Source of the DNA: an uncultured bacterium | GTDB taxonomy: Bacteria > Cloacimonadota > Cloacimonadia > Cloacimonadales > Cloacimonadaceae | Assembly (NCBI GenBank): GCA_938009275.1 | Contig: CALLHY010000039.1 | Location: 1-64,000, forward strand | DNA length: 64,000 nucleotides | Direction of reading: 5' to 3' | Shown: positions 50,894 to 60,375 of the stretch, one piece after another | Layout: every line of letters begins with the position of its first letter | Position numbering within the stretch: position 1 is the first letter of the stretch | The notes under the pieces: generated by a model | The model's database searches: none | The model's input: only the letters and a program-made list of their open reading frames with translations | What the model was told of the DNA's origin: nothing | Program-made: the position numbers and the translations under genes

Positions 50894-52389
50894 TGCTTCC
50901 AGCGCCTTTTTCTTATTAATAAGCTAACTACAGAAAGCCCAATTGCCAACACAACAATAGCCACAGGGTACCAGGCAATCCTGCGATACAAGGGGATTTT
51001 AGCTGAGACACTCAATGGCGCACTAATAATGCCCTGCTTCATTAGCCCGGCTTTACTGATAACCCTGCCCATGGGATCCACGATCATTGAAATACCGGTG
51101 TTGGCGCTGCGGTAGATTTGAATGCGGTTCTCTATGGCGCGAAACTTGGTCATCACCGCATGCAGCCAAGGGCCATACGAAGTGCCAAACCAAGCATCAT
51201 TGGTAATGTTTACCAGATAGTCTGTTTTCTTGTAGCGTCCAGACTGGGGATCTTTCGGTATTGCCATATCTCTGTGAATGTCAGCAAAGGCAATTTCATA
51301 ACAAATGGAGGGGGAGAAACTATAGTCCCCGCTTTTCATCCAACAAAGCTCGGTGCCAAATTCCCAATTAGCCTGTCCAAACTGCAGCTTCCATAGAAAG
51401 GGTAACTTATCCAGCCACAGCATCCGTTCTCCCACCGGAACTAAGATATTCTTGTAGTATAAGGGGGCGATACTGCCATCTGGCTTGAACAATGACGCGG
51501 CGTTATAGTAATAAACCGGATTTACATGCTCTGGCGGTGCGGCGGTATAATGGGGAAAGCCCGTGAAGATATCCATGCTATACTTGCTTGCAAAGCTCTG
51601 AACCGCCTGCATTGAGCCAGGTTCATACATCAAATAGTCTGGTATGGCAGCTTCTGGGAAGATGAATAAATGCGTGGAATCCTTCGCTGCCTGCATGCAC
51701 ATTTCGTCATAACGTTTCATTATGAAATTATAGAATTCCTGATCCCACTTCACATCCTGCGGGATGGCAGGTTGCATTACGCTTATGCCGGCATCGTACC
51801 TGGTAAGCTCGATGCTTTTATAGCAGAACAAACCATATCCCAGCCAGACCACAGCCACAATAGCGATACCGATTAGTGACCTTAGCTTACCTTTTATGCT
51901 GCGATAAACCAGCACATTAATCACCATTATCAGGAAGGATAGCAGGATTACCCCACCGATGTCCGCTGCCTGAATCAGGATGCTATAATCCGCCAGTGAA
52001 TATGCCTGGTTAAACCAGGGAAAGCGCATCTCACCATAGTTCTGCAGGTATTCAAAGCTAAGTAGTATTGCCACAAAACCAAGGTATCTATACTTGGGCA
52101 AAGCATCCCAGATGCGCTTAACAAAGTAAAAAGATAACAGATAATACAAGAAATACAGGATAACTATGCCCACCAAGCCGCCGGGCGTAACCTCCGCAAT
52201 CCAATAGAACACAATGCCTATTTGAATAATGCTGAATGACAGTGCTGCTTTTACTGGCTTGAAGTCCTTACGCTCCAGGCTTACAAGCAGGGGAATCCAT
52301 GCCACAAATACCAGCCACCCCAGATGCAGAGGTAGGCGCGATAGGCTTAGTAGCAGAGCGCTAAAAACGGCGAGCAATAATGATGGCAC
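50890..52389 (-). CDS. lnt: Apolipoprotein N-acyltransferase
   Basis: Lnt adds the third acyl chain to the N-terminal cysteine of lipoproteins in the inner membrane. The protein has 499 residues: six or so membrane helices in about 1-200, then a nitrilase-type domain. The triad candidates are Glu in FIFPEAAIP, Lys in YYKNILVP and Cys in PSICYEIAF. It starts with GTG at 52389, overlapping the lipoprotein stop by one base. It follows a lipoprotein gene directly, which suits its function. Confidence 0.92.
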   Translation of the reverse strand: MPSLLLAVFSALLLSLSRLPLHLGWLVFVAWIPLLVSLERKDFKPVKAALSFSIIQIGIVFYWIAEVTPGGLVGIVILYFLYYLLSFYFVKRIWDALPKYRYLGFVAILLSFEYLQNYGEMRFPWFNQAYSLADYSILIQAADIGGVILLSFLIMVINVLVYRSIKGKLRSLIGIAIVAVVWLGYGLFCYKSIELTRYDAGISVMQPAIPQDVKWDQEFYNFIMKRYDEMCMQAAKDSTHLFIFPEAAIPDYLMYEPGSMQAVQSFASKYSMDIFTGFPHYTAAPPEHVNPVYYYNAASLFKPDGSIAPLYYKNILVPVGERMLWLDKLPFLWKLQFGQANWEFGTELCWMKSGDYSFSPSICYEIAFADIHRDMAIPKDPQSGRYKKTDYLVNITNDAWFGTSYGPWLHAVMTKFRAIENRIQIYRSANTGISMIVDPMGRVISKAGLMKQGIISAPLSVSAKIPLYRRIAWYPVAIVVLAIGLSVVSLLIRKRRWKQ

Positions 52390-53228
52390 TATCTTACCTG
52401 TTGGTATCCCATGCGCAGAAGGCGTATCTCTTCGCCAAATACCAGGATAAGGGTATCCTTACAAATGTTCATAAGTCCCGCACCCGTTCCAATGTTTAGC
52501 GAGGCTGGGCTCATTTGGCTTATCAACAGGTCATCATTCAGGTTTAGTCCGTTGTTGTAGTCGTCATAGAGGCTTTGACCATCGTCAGTTTTTATGTATT
52601 GACCAAGCGTAGAAAACACATTACTCTTGCCTTCCGTAGCGTCATAGGCAACCACATAATCTCTATTGCAGGCAAGCTGCTGAACCTGAACCAACTGAAA
52701 TTTGCCAAATCTGAATTGCTCCACACCGTCCAATGCCGAGTATAGGATAATCTCCGCACTTGCAGCATCGAACACAAAGAAGCTCTGATCGGTATTAACC
52801 GCCAACATTGTTGGCTGAACACTGCCTTTCAGCTCCAACACACCCATTGGTTTCCCGCTGTCACTGAACTTCTTGATGCTTTTAGACACGCTGTCCAATG
52901 CCAACAGGCTACCATCGGAAGCAATGGCGATATCGCTTAGATTCTGGAAGTTACCGCTTCCAGTACCCAGTCCGCCAATAACGTTCACCCGTTGAGTATC
53001 CTTGAAAATCCCAATCTGCTGGGTGGTGGAACTCATAGCGTAGATAATGCCACTTTGCGGGTAATACAAAGCTTTTTGCAAGGGCATTCCCGCCGATATT
53101 GAAGAATACAAGCTGAAGGAATCGATGTCCATGGGAGCTACCCGGTTGTTACTGCTACAGCCCATTACAGCCACCATGATCAACACTGATAGCGTTAGCA
53201 AACGCCAAAACTTGAATGCTTGTTTCAT
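52389..53228 (-). CDS. Lipoprotein with beta-propeller-like repeats
   Basis: The protein has 279 residues. A lipoprotein signal ends in MVAVMGCSS, giving lipidated C24. The rest has repeats like those of NHL or six-bladed beta-propellers (YPQSGIIYAMSSTTQQIGIF; SDIAIASDGSLLALDSVSK). The function is unknown; binding of proteins or sugars at the outer membrane is a guess. AGGAG in the end of recJ is the ribosome binding site, and one base separates the genes. Confidence 0.78.
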   Translation of the reverse strand: MKQAFKFWRLLTLSVLIMVAVMGCSSNNRVAPMDIDSFSLYSSISAGMPLQKALYYPQSGIIYAMSSTTQQIGIFKDTQRVNVIGGLGTGSGNFQNLSDIAIASDGSLLALDSVSKSIKKFSDSGKPMGVLELKGSVQPTMLAVNTDQSFFVFDAASAEIILYSALDGVEQFRFGKFQLVQVQQLACNRDYVVAYDATEGKSNVFSTLGQYIKTDDGQSLYDDYNNGLNLNDDLLISQMSPASLNIGTGAGLMNICKDTLILVFGEEIRLLRMGYQQVR

Positions 53229-53229
53229 A

Positions 53230-54951
53230 TTACACTCCTGTTAGTTGCAAGTCGCGTAGCTTACCCTGAATGGAGGTTTTGTTGCCGAAGCGATTATACT
53301 CCAACGTGTAGGCAATGTCCAACACGGTATTTTTCTTCAGCAGAGGCAGGTAATCTCCAAGGTTATAGCCAATTAAATCCAGATAGATACCATCTTTTAC
53401 TACCTTTAGCTTCAGATGGTTGCGACCAACGTTATACGGATAATTTGCCACAGATACCCCACGCGAGATAAATACAGGTCTGTTATTTCCAGGCCCAAAA
53501 GGTGCGAAGCGTTCCATGGCATCCAGAAGATTGTTATTTATATCATAAAGCTCTATCTCGTAGTCTATCTGCAAGGGCGGCTGAATCTGTTCCAGACGCA
53601 AATGCTCCGATACATAGCGGGTGAGATCATTCTCAAACCTGTCTATATACTCCTGATAGATAGTAAGCCCCACTGCATACTTGTGCCCGCCAAAACTGTG
53701 CAGGTGATGCTCGGTATTCTTTAGTGCTTCAAAGAGGTCAAAATCTGCTACGCTGCGCCCCGACCCGCTACCAAAGCCGTCTTTGAAGGAGATCATAATT
53801 ACTGGACGGTAATATTTCTCTACCAGCTTTGAAGCTACAATCCCGATAACCCCCTGGTGCCAATCGTCTGAAGAAATAATCATGCAGGAGGTGTGCGCCA
53901 TGTCCTTATATTTCTTGTCTATGATCTCACAAGCCTCGTGGAAGGTTTTCTGGTCTTCCTGTTGGCGTAGAGAGTTTTGCCGCTCGATGATTTCGGCATA
54001 TTCCACACTTCGTTCTTCATCGGTAGAGATTAGCAGTTCTACCGAAAGCGCGGCACTGCCCATCCTGCCCGCAGCATTAATGCGCGGGGCAATACCAAAC
54101 ACTATGTCTGTGGTATCCAGATTCTTTTGGTTCATGCCCGATATTTGAATAAGGGCATTTAGTCCAAGATTCTTTTTTTCTATCAGGTGCTGAAGCCCGA
54201 TGGAGGCAAATATGCGGTTCTCTGAGGTGAGCGGAACGATATCGGCAATAGTGCCAACCGCAACTAAGTCCATATACTTCAGGGTATTCTCTGGTGTGTC
54301 GATGCCCATCTTCTTGTATATGGCTATCAGCAGCTTGTAGGCAACCCCCACTCCTGCAAGGTGTTCGTAAGGATATGGGCAGCCCGGCAGCTTGGGATTT
54401 ATAATGGCATATGCTGGGGGCAGCTCATCTTTGGGATTGTGATGGTCGGTGATTATTATCTCCATGCTCATAGAGCGCAGGGCGTTAATCTCCTCCAAAG
54501 CGTTAACACCGCAATCCACGCTGATAATAAGCGAAGAACCAGTTTCCCGAAGGGCATCCAGGCTCCCCAATGAAAGCCCATAGCCGTCTATCATTCTGTG
54601 GGGAATGTAAAAATCTATCATTGCGCCGATACGTTTTAGCCCCAGATACAAGAGTGCTGTGGCGGTAGTGCCGTCCACATCATAATCGCCATATATGGTA
54701 ATTCGTTCTCCCTTATCAATCGCCGTCAAAATGCGCAGAACCGCTTTCTCCATGTCTGGGAACAGGAAGGGATCGAACAAGCCTTCCAAAACAGGGTGAA
54801 AGAAATCCTGAACAGCCTCCGGACTGTGCAAACCCTTGCGAAAGAGCAAGTCTGTAACTAAATGCGGCAGCTTAAAACTGGCACTCAGTTCATCAGATAT
54901 TTTCCGAGCTGCTTCATCCAACGGGGCTGGGATTAGCCACCTTTTGTCCAT
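53230..54951 (-). CDS. recJ: Single-stranded-DNA-specific exonuclease RecJ
   Basis: RecJ degrades single-stranded DNA 5' to 3' in repair and recombination. The protein has 573 residues (family 560-580). DHH motifs are present: YGDYDVDGTTATALL, VDCGVNA and TDHHNPKDELP, then HLAGVGVAYKL. A DHHA1 part (GSGRSVADFDLFEAL; FGGHKYAVG) and an OB fold follow. It is the first gene of a seven-gene overlapping run with lnt and glyQ. Confidence 0.94.
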   Translation of the reverse strand: MDKRWLIPAPLDEAARKISDELSASFKLPHLVTDLLFRKGLHSPEAVQDFFHPVLEGLFDPFLFPDMEKAVLRILTAIDKGERITIYGDYDVDGTTATALLYLGLKRIGAMIDFYIPHRMIDGYGLSLGSLDALRETGSSLIISVDCGVNALEEINALRSMSMEIIITDHHNPKDELPPAYAIINPKLPGCPYPYEHLAGVGVAYKLLIAIYKKMGIDTPENTLKYMDLVAVGTIADIVPLTSENRIFASIGLQHLIEKKNLGLNALIQISGMNQKNLDTTDIVFGIAPRINAAGRMGSAALSVELLISTDEERSVEYAEIIERQNSLRQQEDQKTFHEACEIIDKKYKDMAHTSCMIISSDDWHQGVIGIVASKLVEKYYRPVIMISFKDGFGSGSGRSVADFDLFEALKNTEHHLHSFGGHKYAVGLTIYQEYIDRFENDLTRYVSEHLRLEQIQPPLQIDYEIELYDINNNLLDAMERFAPFGPGNNRPVFISRGVSVANYPYNVGRNHLKLKVVKDGIYLDLIGYNLGDYLPLLKKNTVLDIAYTLEYNRFGNKTSIQGKLRDLQLTGV

Positions 54952-54969
54952 GCTGTAATACCTTTATAT

Positions 54970-54999
54970 ATCATATTTAATAACCTGTTACAGAAGCAA
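54970..54999 (-). promoter_or_regulatory. Possible recJ promoter
   Basis: On the minus strand TTGCTT (54999-54994) is followed after 18 bases by TATGAT (54975-54970), about 20 bases before the recJ start codon. The -10 match is good, the -35 match moderate. Confidence 0.35.
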
Positions 55000-55416
55000 A
55001 CATGGGTTTTGTATCCACACTGATGATGCGGCCAACACTGAAATGCTATCCCATTTCACCTCAAGAATCCTAATCTTATTAGAGCTCAAAAGGTGTAAAG
55101 AACTTTTTTGCCAAGGGCTAAATAATTACTACCTTTATGTGGCAAACTATCAAATACCGCGCATCTGGCATCAGTTTTTCCTCCGAATAAGCAGCTTTCG
55201 GCAGCCCATATCCATGTAATCTGGCATTGTTTGGCAACACTATGTTATATGTACGTCACGTTGTGGCGAGATATCCACAGGTATCACATCCTCGGCTGTA
55301 GAATGCCCTTGACACATAGAGCCTTATCCTGGCCGTTTATCAAAAAAAGTTATAGCTGATTAGTTGTCGGGCGTAGCCATCAAGGTTTAATCATTAGGTT
55401 ACCCTGACCGTATCTA

Positions 55417-55434
55417 GCTTGTTAGGGGACAAGC
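55417..55434 (+). promoter_or_regulatory. Hairpin that displays the ribosome binding site
   Basis: GCTTGT at 55417-55422 pairs exactly with ACAAGC at 55429-55434. The 6-base loop TAGGGG holds the Shine-Dalgarno AGGGG, and the ATG starts right after the stem. The loop could present or hide the site and so regulate the following large gene. Confidence 0.5.
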
Positions 55435-58400
55435 ATGAAAATAATCGCTGGAGTTTGGTTTTTATCAATTTGTGTATTTGCCTTATCGGCAGTAAATGTA
55501 TCTATCGGGGGTAGCGGACAGTACAATGGACTAAATGACTCTCCCTGTCCTTATGCCAACACCTATCGTAATGAGCGCGTGCAATACATTATTGGCGCAA
55601 GTGAACTGCATGCTGCGGGTGGTGGGGCAGGCCCCATCAATGCAATTAGTTTGAATGTTGCTGCTTTAAACGGTATAGTACCCTTATCAAATTATCGGAT
55701 AAAGATTGGAACAACAAGCCGTGAAGCCTGGAGCTACAGCGACAAGGCTTTTGTGCAGGGATTAACCGAGGTCTGGAGAGCATCGGCGTATCAGCCTTCA
55801 TTGGGGGTAAATAGCCACTATTTTACTCAGCCTTTTGTTTGGGATGGAGTATCGAACATAGTATTGGACATGGGCTATTCTTTAACCTCATATGCTGCCC
55901 CCAAATCCGCCAATGCGGGCACAAACTGGACATGGTGCGGTGCCGTACGGGCTGCCTACATGCTATCGGACGCCATGAATGCCTGTGAAGAGCCTGTGGC
56001 TTATAATGTAAGCAACTACCGCGCAAACATAACTTTCAGCATGGGAGCTTTAACCCCAAGCATTCCCAATACCGCAGTACCCATATTGCCTGGAAGCGGA
56101 ACAGAAAACGTGCCTGTTACCACTACTTTAAGCTGGATTTCCGGCGGGGGTTCACCTGAAGGTTACAAGCTTTGCCTGGGAACGGTTAATCCTCCTCCCC
56201 TGCTGGCTGATATGCAGCAAGATTCTACTTATACCGGCACTTTTGATTATAGCACAACCTACTTCTGGAAGGTGGTGCCCTACAATTCATATGGCGATGC
56301 GGTGGATTGTCCCGTCTGGTCTTTCACCACCCGAACCGATCCGGTAATACACAGTTTCCCCTGGCAGACAGATTTTGGCAGCGGTTATGGAATAGCATTC
56401 CCTCCCCAAGATTGGACGAAGCATAGTGGTGTGTTATCGGACAGCACCAGTTTGGGTAGTCCTGGAACAGGGCTTTGGAGCTTGGGGAACTGGTTGAACC
56501 AATCTGTTACCAATCGCGCAGCACTTGTTCCATTACAAGCAAGCGGCAATGGGTGGTTTATTAGCCCGGTGCTTGATCTCCCCACTGCAAATTATGAGCT
56601 GAACTTTGATCTTGCTATGGTTTTAAGATACACTTCCCAAGCCCCGGATATGTCGGGATGGGATGACGTATTTGCAGTTCTGGCAAGCGATGATGGCACA
56701 TGGAACAGCTCTAAAATTCTGCGCAAATGGGATAACGCAGGTTCGCAGTATGTGCTGAACAGCCTGGGCAATACTACCACAAGGATTACCATTCCTCTGG
56801 GCAGTGCAGGACAAAAGCGAATCGCCTTTTTTGCGGGTTCAACATTCTCCAATGCTACAAATCAAGTCTTTGTAGATAATGTGCAGGTGCGTCTTAATCC
56901 GGGTTTACCAGTACTTAGCTATAACCCTCCTATGCTGGATTTTGGACTGGGTATTCAGTTTGACTCAAGTAATGTGTTAAGCCTGAATATCAGCAATGGC
57001 GGCTTGGATACCCTGCGTGTTGCTACCGACGATATCTCGATAACAGGCGAGGCAGCGGAATGTTTTAGCTTCGACTCTTCTAATCTGCCCCTTGCTCTTT
57101 CGGCAGGGCAAACAGCCGTTTTACCCGTGCACTTCAATCCCAATTCCGAAGGTTTGAAAGTGGCAACTCTTCGCATTGTTAATAATCAATGCCGTCAAAA
57201 CTTTGATCTCCCCCTCAGAGGTGAAGCCTTGCCACATCCCACTGTTGTAATTGGAAGCAACGAAGAGACTTTAAGCACTCTGCCAATTGACGCAAGCACA
57301 GGCTTTTCTTACAGTCAGAGTATTATTCTGCAAAGCGAGATAAATCTGCCAAACAAACAGATAAGCAAGCTGTGGCTGTATTGGGACAGCTACCACGAAG
57401 GTTCACGCTCTCACGAATGGAGCATATATATGGGGCACACTACAAAAACAGCCTTTAACAATGGTGATGATTGGGTTCCCGCCTCCAGCCTCAGCAAAGT
57501 ATTCGAAGGGTGGGTAGATTTACCTGCTGTTCCTGGCTGGATAAGCATAGAGCTCCAAACTCCATTCCTCTATAACAACAGCTCCAATCTGCTTATTGCC
57601 ACTGAAGAAAACGAATCATTGTATCTGGGATACACCGCAGGTTTCCGGGGTTGCACCATAAGCACTCCCCGCAGTCTTGCCTATAGCTCCAGCGCAAACA
57701 ATGCCGGGCCAGATAACCCATACACAGGCACATTGTATAACCAAATACCCAATTTTATGCTGGTTCTGGGCAACGCCACCACTGAGCCCAAGATGCAAGT
57801 TTCGCATAAAGAAATAGACTTTTATGCCCAGGATAGCGGAGATGCCTTTGGTCCTTTGAAGATGGTGTACGTACGCAATGTCGGTGGAGGCACCCTGTTT
57901 TTCAATAGCAACTCAATGAGCCTTCAAGGTGACCATGCAAGCGATTTCACTGTCTATGGCGATGGGATGAGCATGTTGCAAAATGACCAGTACGCCACCT
58001 TTCTACTGCGCTTCACCCCTCAAAGCGCTGGAGTAAAGACCGCCAGCCTGTTAATCCCCGGCAATGCCACTCCAGATACTTTGCACCTGAAAGGGATCAG
58101 CTACCTCCCCGGAAGCTTTGTGGAAAACTTTGAAACTATCCTGTTCCCTCCGGAAGGTTGGGAGAGAAGTGATCAGCAATGGGTGCAGAGTGCATATTGC
58201 GACTATATACCGGAACTGATACTGCACGAAGACCATAGCGCAGTATCTCTGCTAAACAACACCTACCCCATTTCTCACCTTACCACACCGAACATACGGC
58301 TAAGCCAGGGGACTAAGTATCTAAGCTACATCGTTAAAGGATATAACAATAACTACTGGTATGGAGCCTCAACTCTAAAGCTGTCTTACAAGGCTGTCGA

Positions 58401-59784
58401 CAGTGCAAACTGGGTGTCTTTGGCAGACTCGTTATGGTTCTATTATAACGAAAGCCAAAGGTATATAGTCCATGATATCAGTTCATTACCCGCCAATGTA
58501 TATCAGTTCAGGTTCTCGGTGCTCAGCAGCTTTTGGTATGGCAATGGCGATTATTACTCTGTGGTAGCACTGGACGATGTTCGCTGCACCGGCAGTTTGG
58601 CAACACCCTATCTGGAAATTGACCGCACTGAAGCATTATTGGGCAACGGGCAAGGGGCAAGTGTTCTGGTTGAATTAACAGCCTGGGGTGCATGGACAGC
58701 CACAAGCTCTGCTTCCTGGCTGCATGTATCGGAAACCTCGGGCACAAGCAACACCAGTCTTAGCATTTATGCAGATGCCAATCCGGGTTTATCTGCCCGC
58801 ACAGCAACGGTAACCTTTAGTAATGGGCAAAGCCCCGACCGGGTGTGCACTATTCGACAGCACGGACTGCGAGGTAATGCCCTGGACTTTGATGGGCTTG
58901 ATGACTATGTGGTGATGCAGCATCCATCCGGTGCATTAAGCAACGCCTTTAGCATTAGCACATGGGTGAAATGGCAGCCCTCCTCCCCAAGTGATATCGA
59001 TTTTATCTGCGCCAATAGCTATGAGCAATTAGAAATACATACCGGTAGCTTAAACAATAATCTGCGCTTTATTCCAGCAAGCGGAGTGTTTCTGGATGCT
59101 GGTCCGGTATTGCCAATGAACACCTGGGTACATATAGTTTGTGCTTATAGCGCATCCCCGCCAGAAGCGCATATCTGGGTGAATGGAGTGGAGCAGAGCT
59201 GGACAAATAACGGCTATAACCCGGTAGGGACAAATATTAGCGGAAGTCTTGGCTCATTCTATCTTGGCCGGCGTGCAGATGGCTCATACTATTACCAGGG
59301 TAGAATGGATGAGTTTTCCCTGTGGAACATCGTTCTAGGCCCTGCTCAGGTATCTTCACTCATGACAGCACCTCCAGACTTGAGCTCCTATGGCCTGCAG
59401 CAATACTATAGCTTTAATAGCGGAATCCCGGAAGGAGAAAACTTTGCAGTAAACAGCCTGCCCGACCATAAAAGCAATATGAATGGCACACTGCATGGCT
59501 TTGCATTAAACGGCAGCAGCTCAAACTGGGTAAGTAGCGAAGCTATGCTACCAGTGTTTTTAAGCTCCCCCAGCCTTAGAATATCTACCGACGCTGTGCT
59601 TAGTTGGGATACTGTGCCCGGAGCAGACTCATACAGAATATATCGTGCTAACAGCCCGAACGGCACTTTCGAGCTGATAGCCCAGACTTATAATACTTCC
59701 TGGCAGGCAGATAGCTCTTCGCATTGTGCCGCGTTTTTCAAAGTGATAGCAGTGTCGGACAACAGCCAGAGCCGCTATAAATAG
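55435..59784 (+). CDS. Large secreted multidomain protein (beta-sandwich, BACON, LamG, FN3)
   Basis: The protein has 1449 residues with a signal peptide (about 1-19). It is built of beta domains: an N-terminal unit, an Ig/FN3-like segment (about 205-300), a jelly-roll segment (about 310-485, FPWQTDFGSGYGIAFPP), ASPM/HYDIN-like segments with LDFGLGIQF, a BACON-like segment (about 1060-1140, ARTATVTFSNGQSPDRVC), a LamG/concanavalin-like domain (about 1150-1330, ALDFDGLDDYVVM) and a final FN3 domain. No catalytic motif is visible, so adhesion or carbohydrate binding is likely. It lacks the YPNP domain, so its route out is unclear. Confidence 0.83.
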   Translation: MKIIAGVWFLSICVFALSAVNVSIGGSGQYNGLNDSPCPYANTYRNERVQYIIGASELHAAGGGAGPINAISLNVAALNGIVPLSNYRIKIGTTSREAWSYSDKAFVQGLTEVWRASAYQPSLGVNSHYFTQPFVWDGVSNIVLDMGYSLTSYAAPKSANAGTNWTWCGAVRAAYMLSDAMNACEEPVAYNVSNYRANITFSMGALTPSIPNTAVPILPGSGTENVPVTTTLSWISGGGSPEGYKLCLGTVNPPPLLADMQQDSTYTGTFDYSTTYFWKVVPYNSYGDAVDCPVWSFTTRTDPVIHSFPWQTDFGSGYGIAFPPQDWTKHSGVLSDSTSLGSPGTGLWSLGNWLNQSVTNRAALVPLQASGNGWFISPVLDLPTANYELNFDLAMVLRYTSQAPDMSGWDDVFAVLASDDGTWNSSKILRKWDNAGSQYVLNSLGNTTTRITIPLGSAGQKRIAFFAGSTFSNATNQVFVDNVQVRLNPGLPVLSYNPPMLDFGLGIQFDSSNVLSLNISNGGLDTLRVATDDISITGEAAECFSFDSSNLPLALSAGQTAVLPVHFNPNSEGLKVATLRIVNNQCRQNFDLPLRGEALPHPTVVIGSNEETLSTLPIDASTGFSYSQSIILQSEINLPNKQISKLWLYWDSYHEGSRSHEWSIYMGHTTKTAFNNGDDWVPASSLSKVFEGWVDLPAVPGWISIELQTPFLYNNSSNLLIATEENESLYLGYTAGFRGCTISTPRSLAYSSSANNAGPDNPYTGTLYNQIPNFMLVLGNATTEPKMQVSHKEIDFYAQDSGDAFGPLKMVYVRNVGGGTLFFNSNSMSLQGDHASDFTVYGDGMSMLQNDQYATFLLRFTPQSAGVKTASLLIPGNATPDTLHLKGISYLPGSFVENFETILFPPEGWERSDQQWVQSAYCDYIPELILHEDHSAVSLLNNTYPISHLTTPNIRLSQGTKYLSYIVKGYNNNYWYGASTLKLSYKAVDSANWVSLADSLWFYYNESQRYIVHDISSLPANVYQFRFSVLSSFWYGNGDYYSVVALDDVRCTGSLATPYLEIDRTEALLGNGQGASVLVELTAWGAWTATSSASWLHVSETSGTSNTSLSIYADANPGLSARTATVTFSNGQSPDRVCTIRQHGLRGNALDFDGLDDYVVMQHPSGALSNAFSISTWVKWQPSSPSDIDFICANSYEQLEIHTGSLNNNLRFIPASGVFLDAGPVLPMNTWVHIVCAYSASPPEAHIWVNGVEQSWTNNGYNPVGTNISGSLGSFYLGRRADGSYYYQGRMDEFSLWNIVLGPAQVSSLMTAPPDLSSYGLQQYYSFNSGIPEGENFAVNSLPDHKSNMNGTLHGFALNGSSSNWVSSEAMLPVFLSSPSLRISTDAVLSWDTVPGADSYRIYRANSPNGTFELIAQTYNTSWQADSSSHCAAFFKVIAVSDNSQSRYK

Positions 59785-59790
59785 TAAGAA

Positions 59791-59816
59791 CCTGGGTGAG
59801 GTAAGCCAGGCTTTTT
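59791..59816 (+). terminator. Terminator after the large secreted protein gene
   Basis: CCTGG at 59791-59795 pairs with CCAGG at 59806-59810, followed by CTTTTT. The stem is short (5 bp). Confidence 0.5.
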
Positions 59817-59821
59817 AGCCC

Positions 59822-59894
59822 TTCTTCCCTGCTGCTTCCTTGCTGCTATCCTGTATGCGATACAGGATAGCAGCAAGGAAGCAGCAGGGAAGAA
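59822..59894. repeat. Palindromic repeat family A, copy 3 (35-bp perfect arms)
   Basis: Arms 59822-59856 and 59860-59894 are exact reverse complements around the 3-base loop GCG. The core is identical to copy 1 at 9421-9489 apart from the loop and outer ends. It starts six bases after the T-run of the terminator for the preceding gene. Confidence 0.88.
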
Positions 59895-60308
59895 AGCGGT
59901 AAACAACAGAAAGATAAGATTATTGAATAGTGTGGAACGCCGAATTTATCCTGCTGGAATAGCCAGATTTATCTAGCTGGCAGGTGATAATAATATCCCC
60001 AATAACAGATTCGTATTGCCTTAATGCTGGATCAATCCGGTGTTCAAACTGGCTGAAGAAAGTGCTCCATTTATGTGCAAAAGTCTTAAGATGCGCAAGC
60101 GCCACACTGTTTTAGCTCTTCGTTTAGAATGCTGGAGCACGGTTTATATCAGAAATTTCTAAGCTGCTTAAGTTCTATAAATCAGTCATCTAATCCTTGC
60201 AGGATTGCTTGTTAGAAAGCTATTATCTCGATTTATCCCTTTGAAAACTGGTGGGGAGGCGAATAAGTCCCTTTTTTCTTGACATCATAAGAGATATAAA
60301 AAAGCATG

Positions 60309-60317
60309 TGCTATACT
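60309..60317 (+). promoter_or_regulatory. Extended -10 promoter candidate for mreB
   Basis: TG-C-TATACT at 60309-60317 fits an extended -10 element, about 60 bases before the mreB start. A TTGACA at 60279-60284 is 27 bases upstream, too far for a normal -35. Confidence 0.4.
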
Positions 60318-60375
60318 GGAATTATTGTTTTACGAATAGATGTAATCTGCATTGACAGAGGATAAAGAGGTTTTG

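Larger units (their letters stand above)
54952..55434. other. Divergent intergenic region, recJ / large secreted protein
   Basis: No gene is seen in these 483 bases. They must hold promoters for both sides. I see none of the family A, B or octamer repeats here. A GG/GC pair in TGGCATTGTTTGGCA near 55222 has 9-base spacing, one short of a sigma-54 site, so I do not call it. Confidence 0.45.
59785..60375. other. Intergenic region before mreB
   Basis: Non-coding by my reading. It holds a terminator (59791-59816), palindrome family A copy 3 (59822-59894), and an mreB promoter candidate. A 61-codon minus-strand frame (59920-60105, GTG start) has no ribosome binding site and no family I can name. 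Confidence 0.5.

Noticed and set aside
59920..60105. 61-codon minus-strand frame with GTG start before mreB
   Set aside because: No ribosome binding site and no family resemblance; a degraded gene cannot be excluded.
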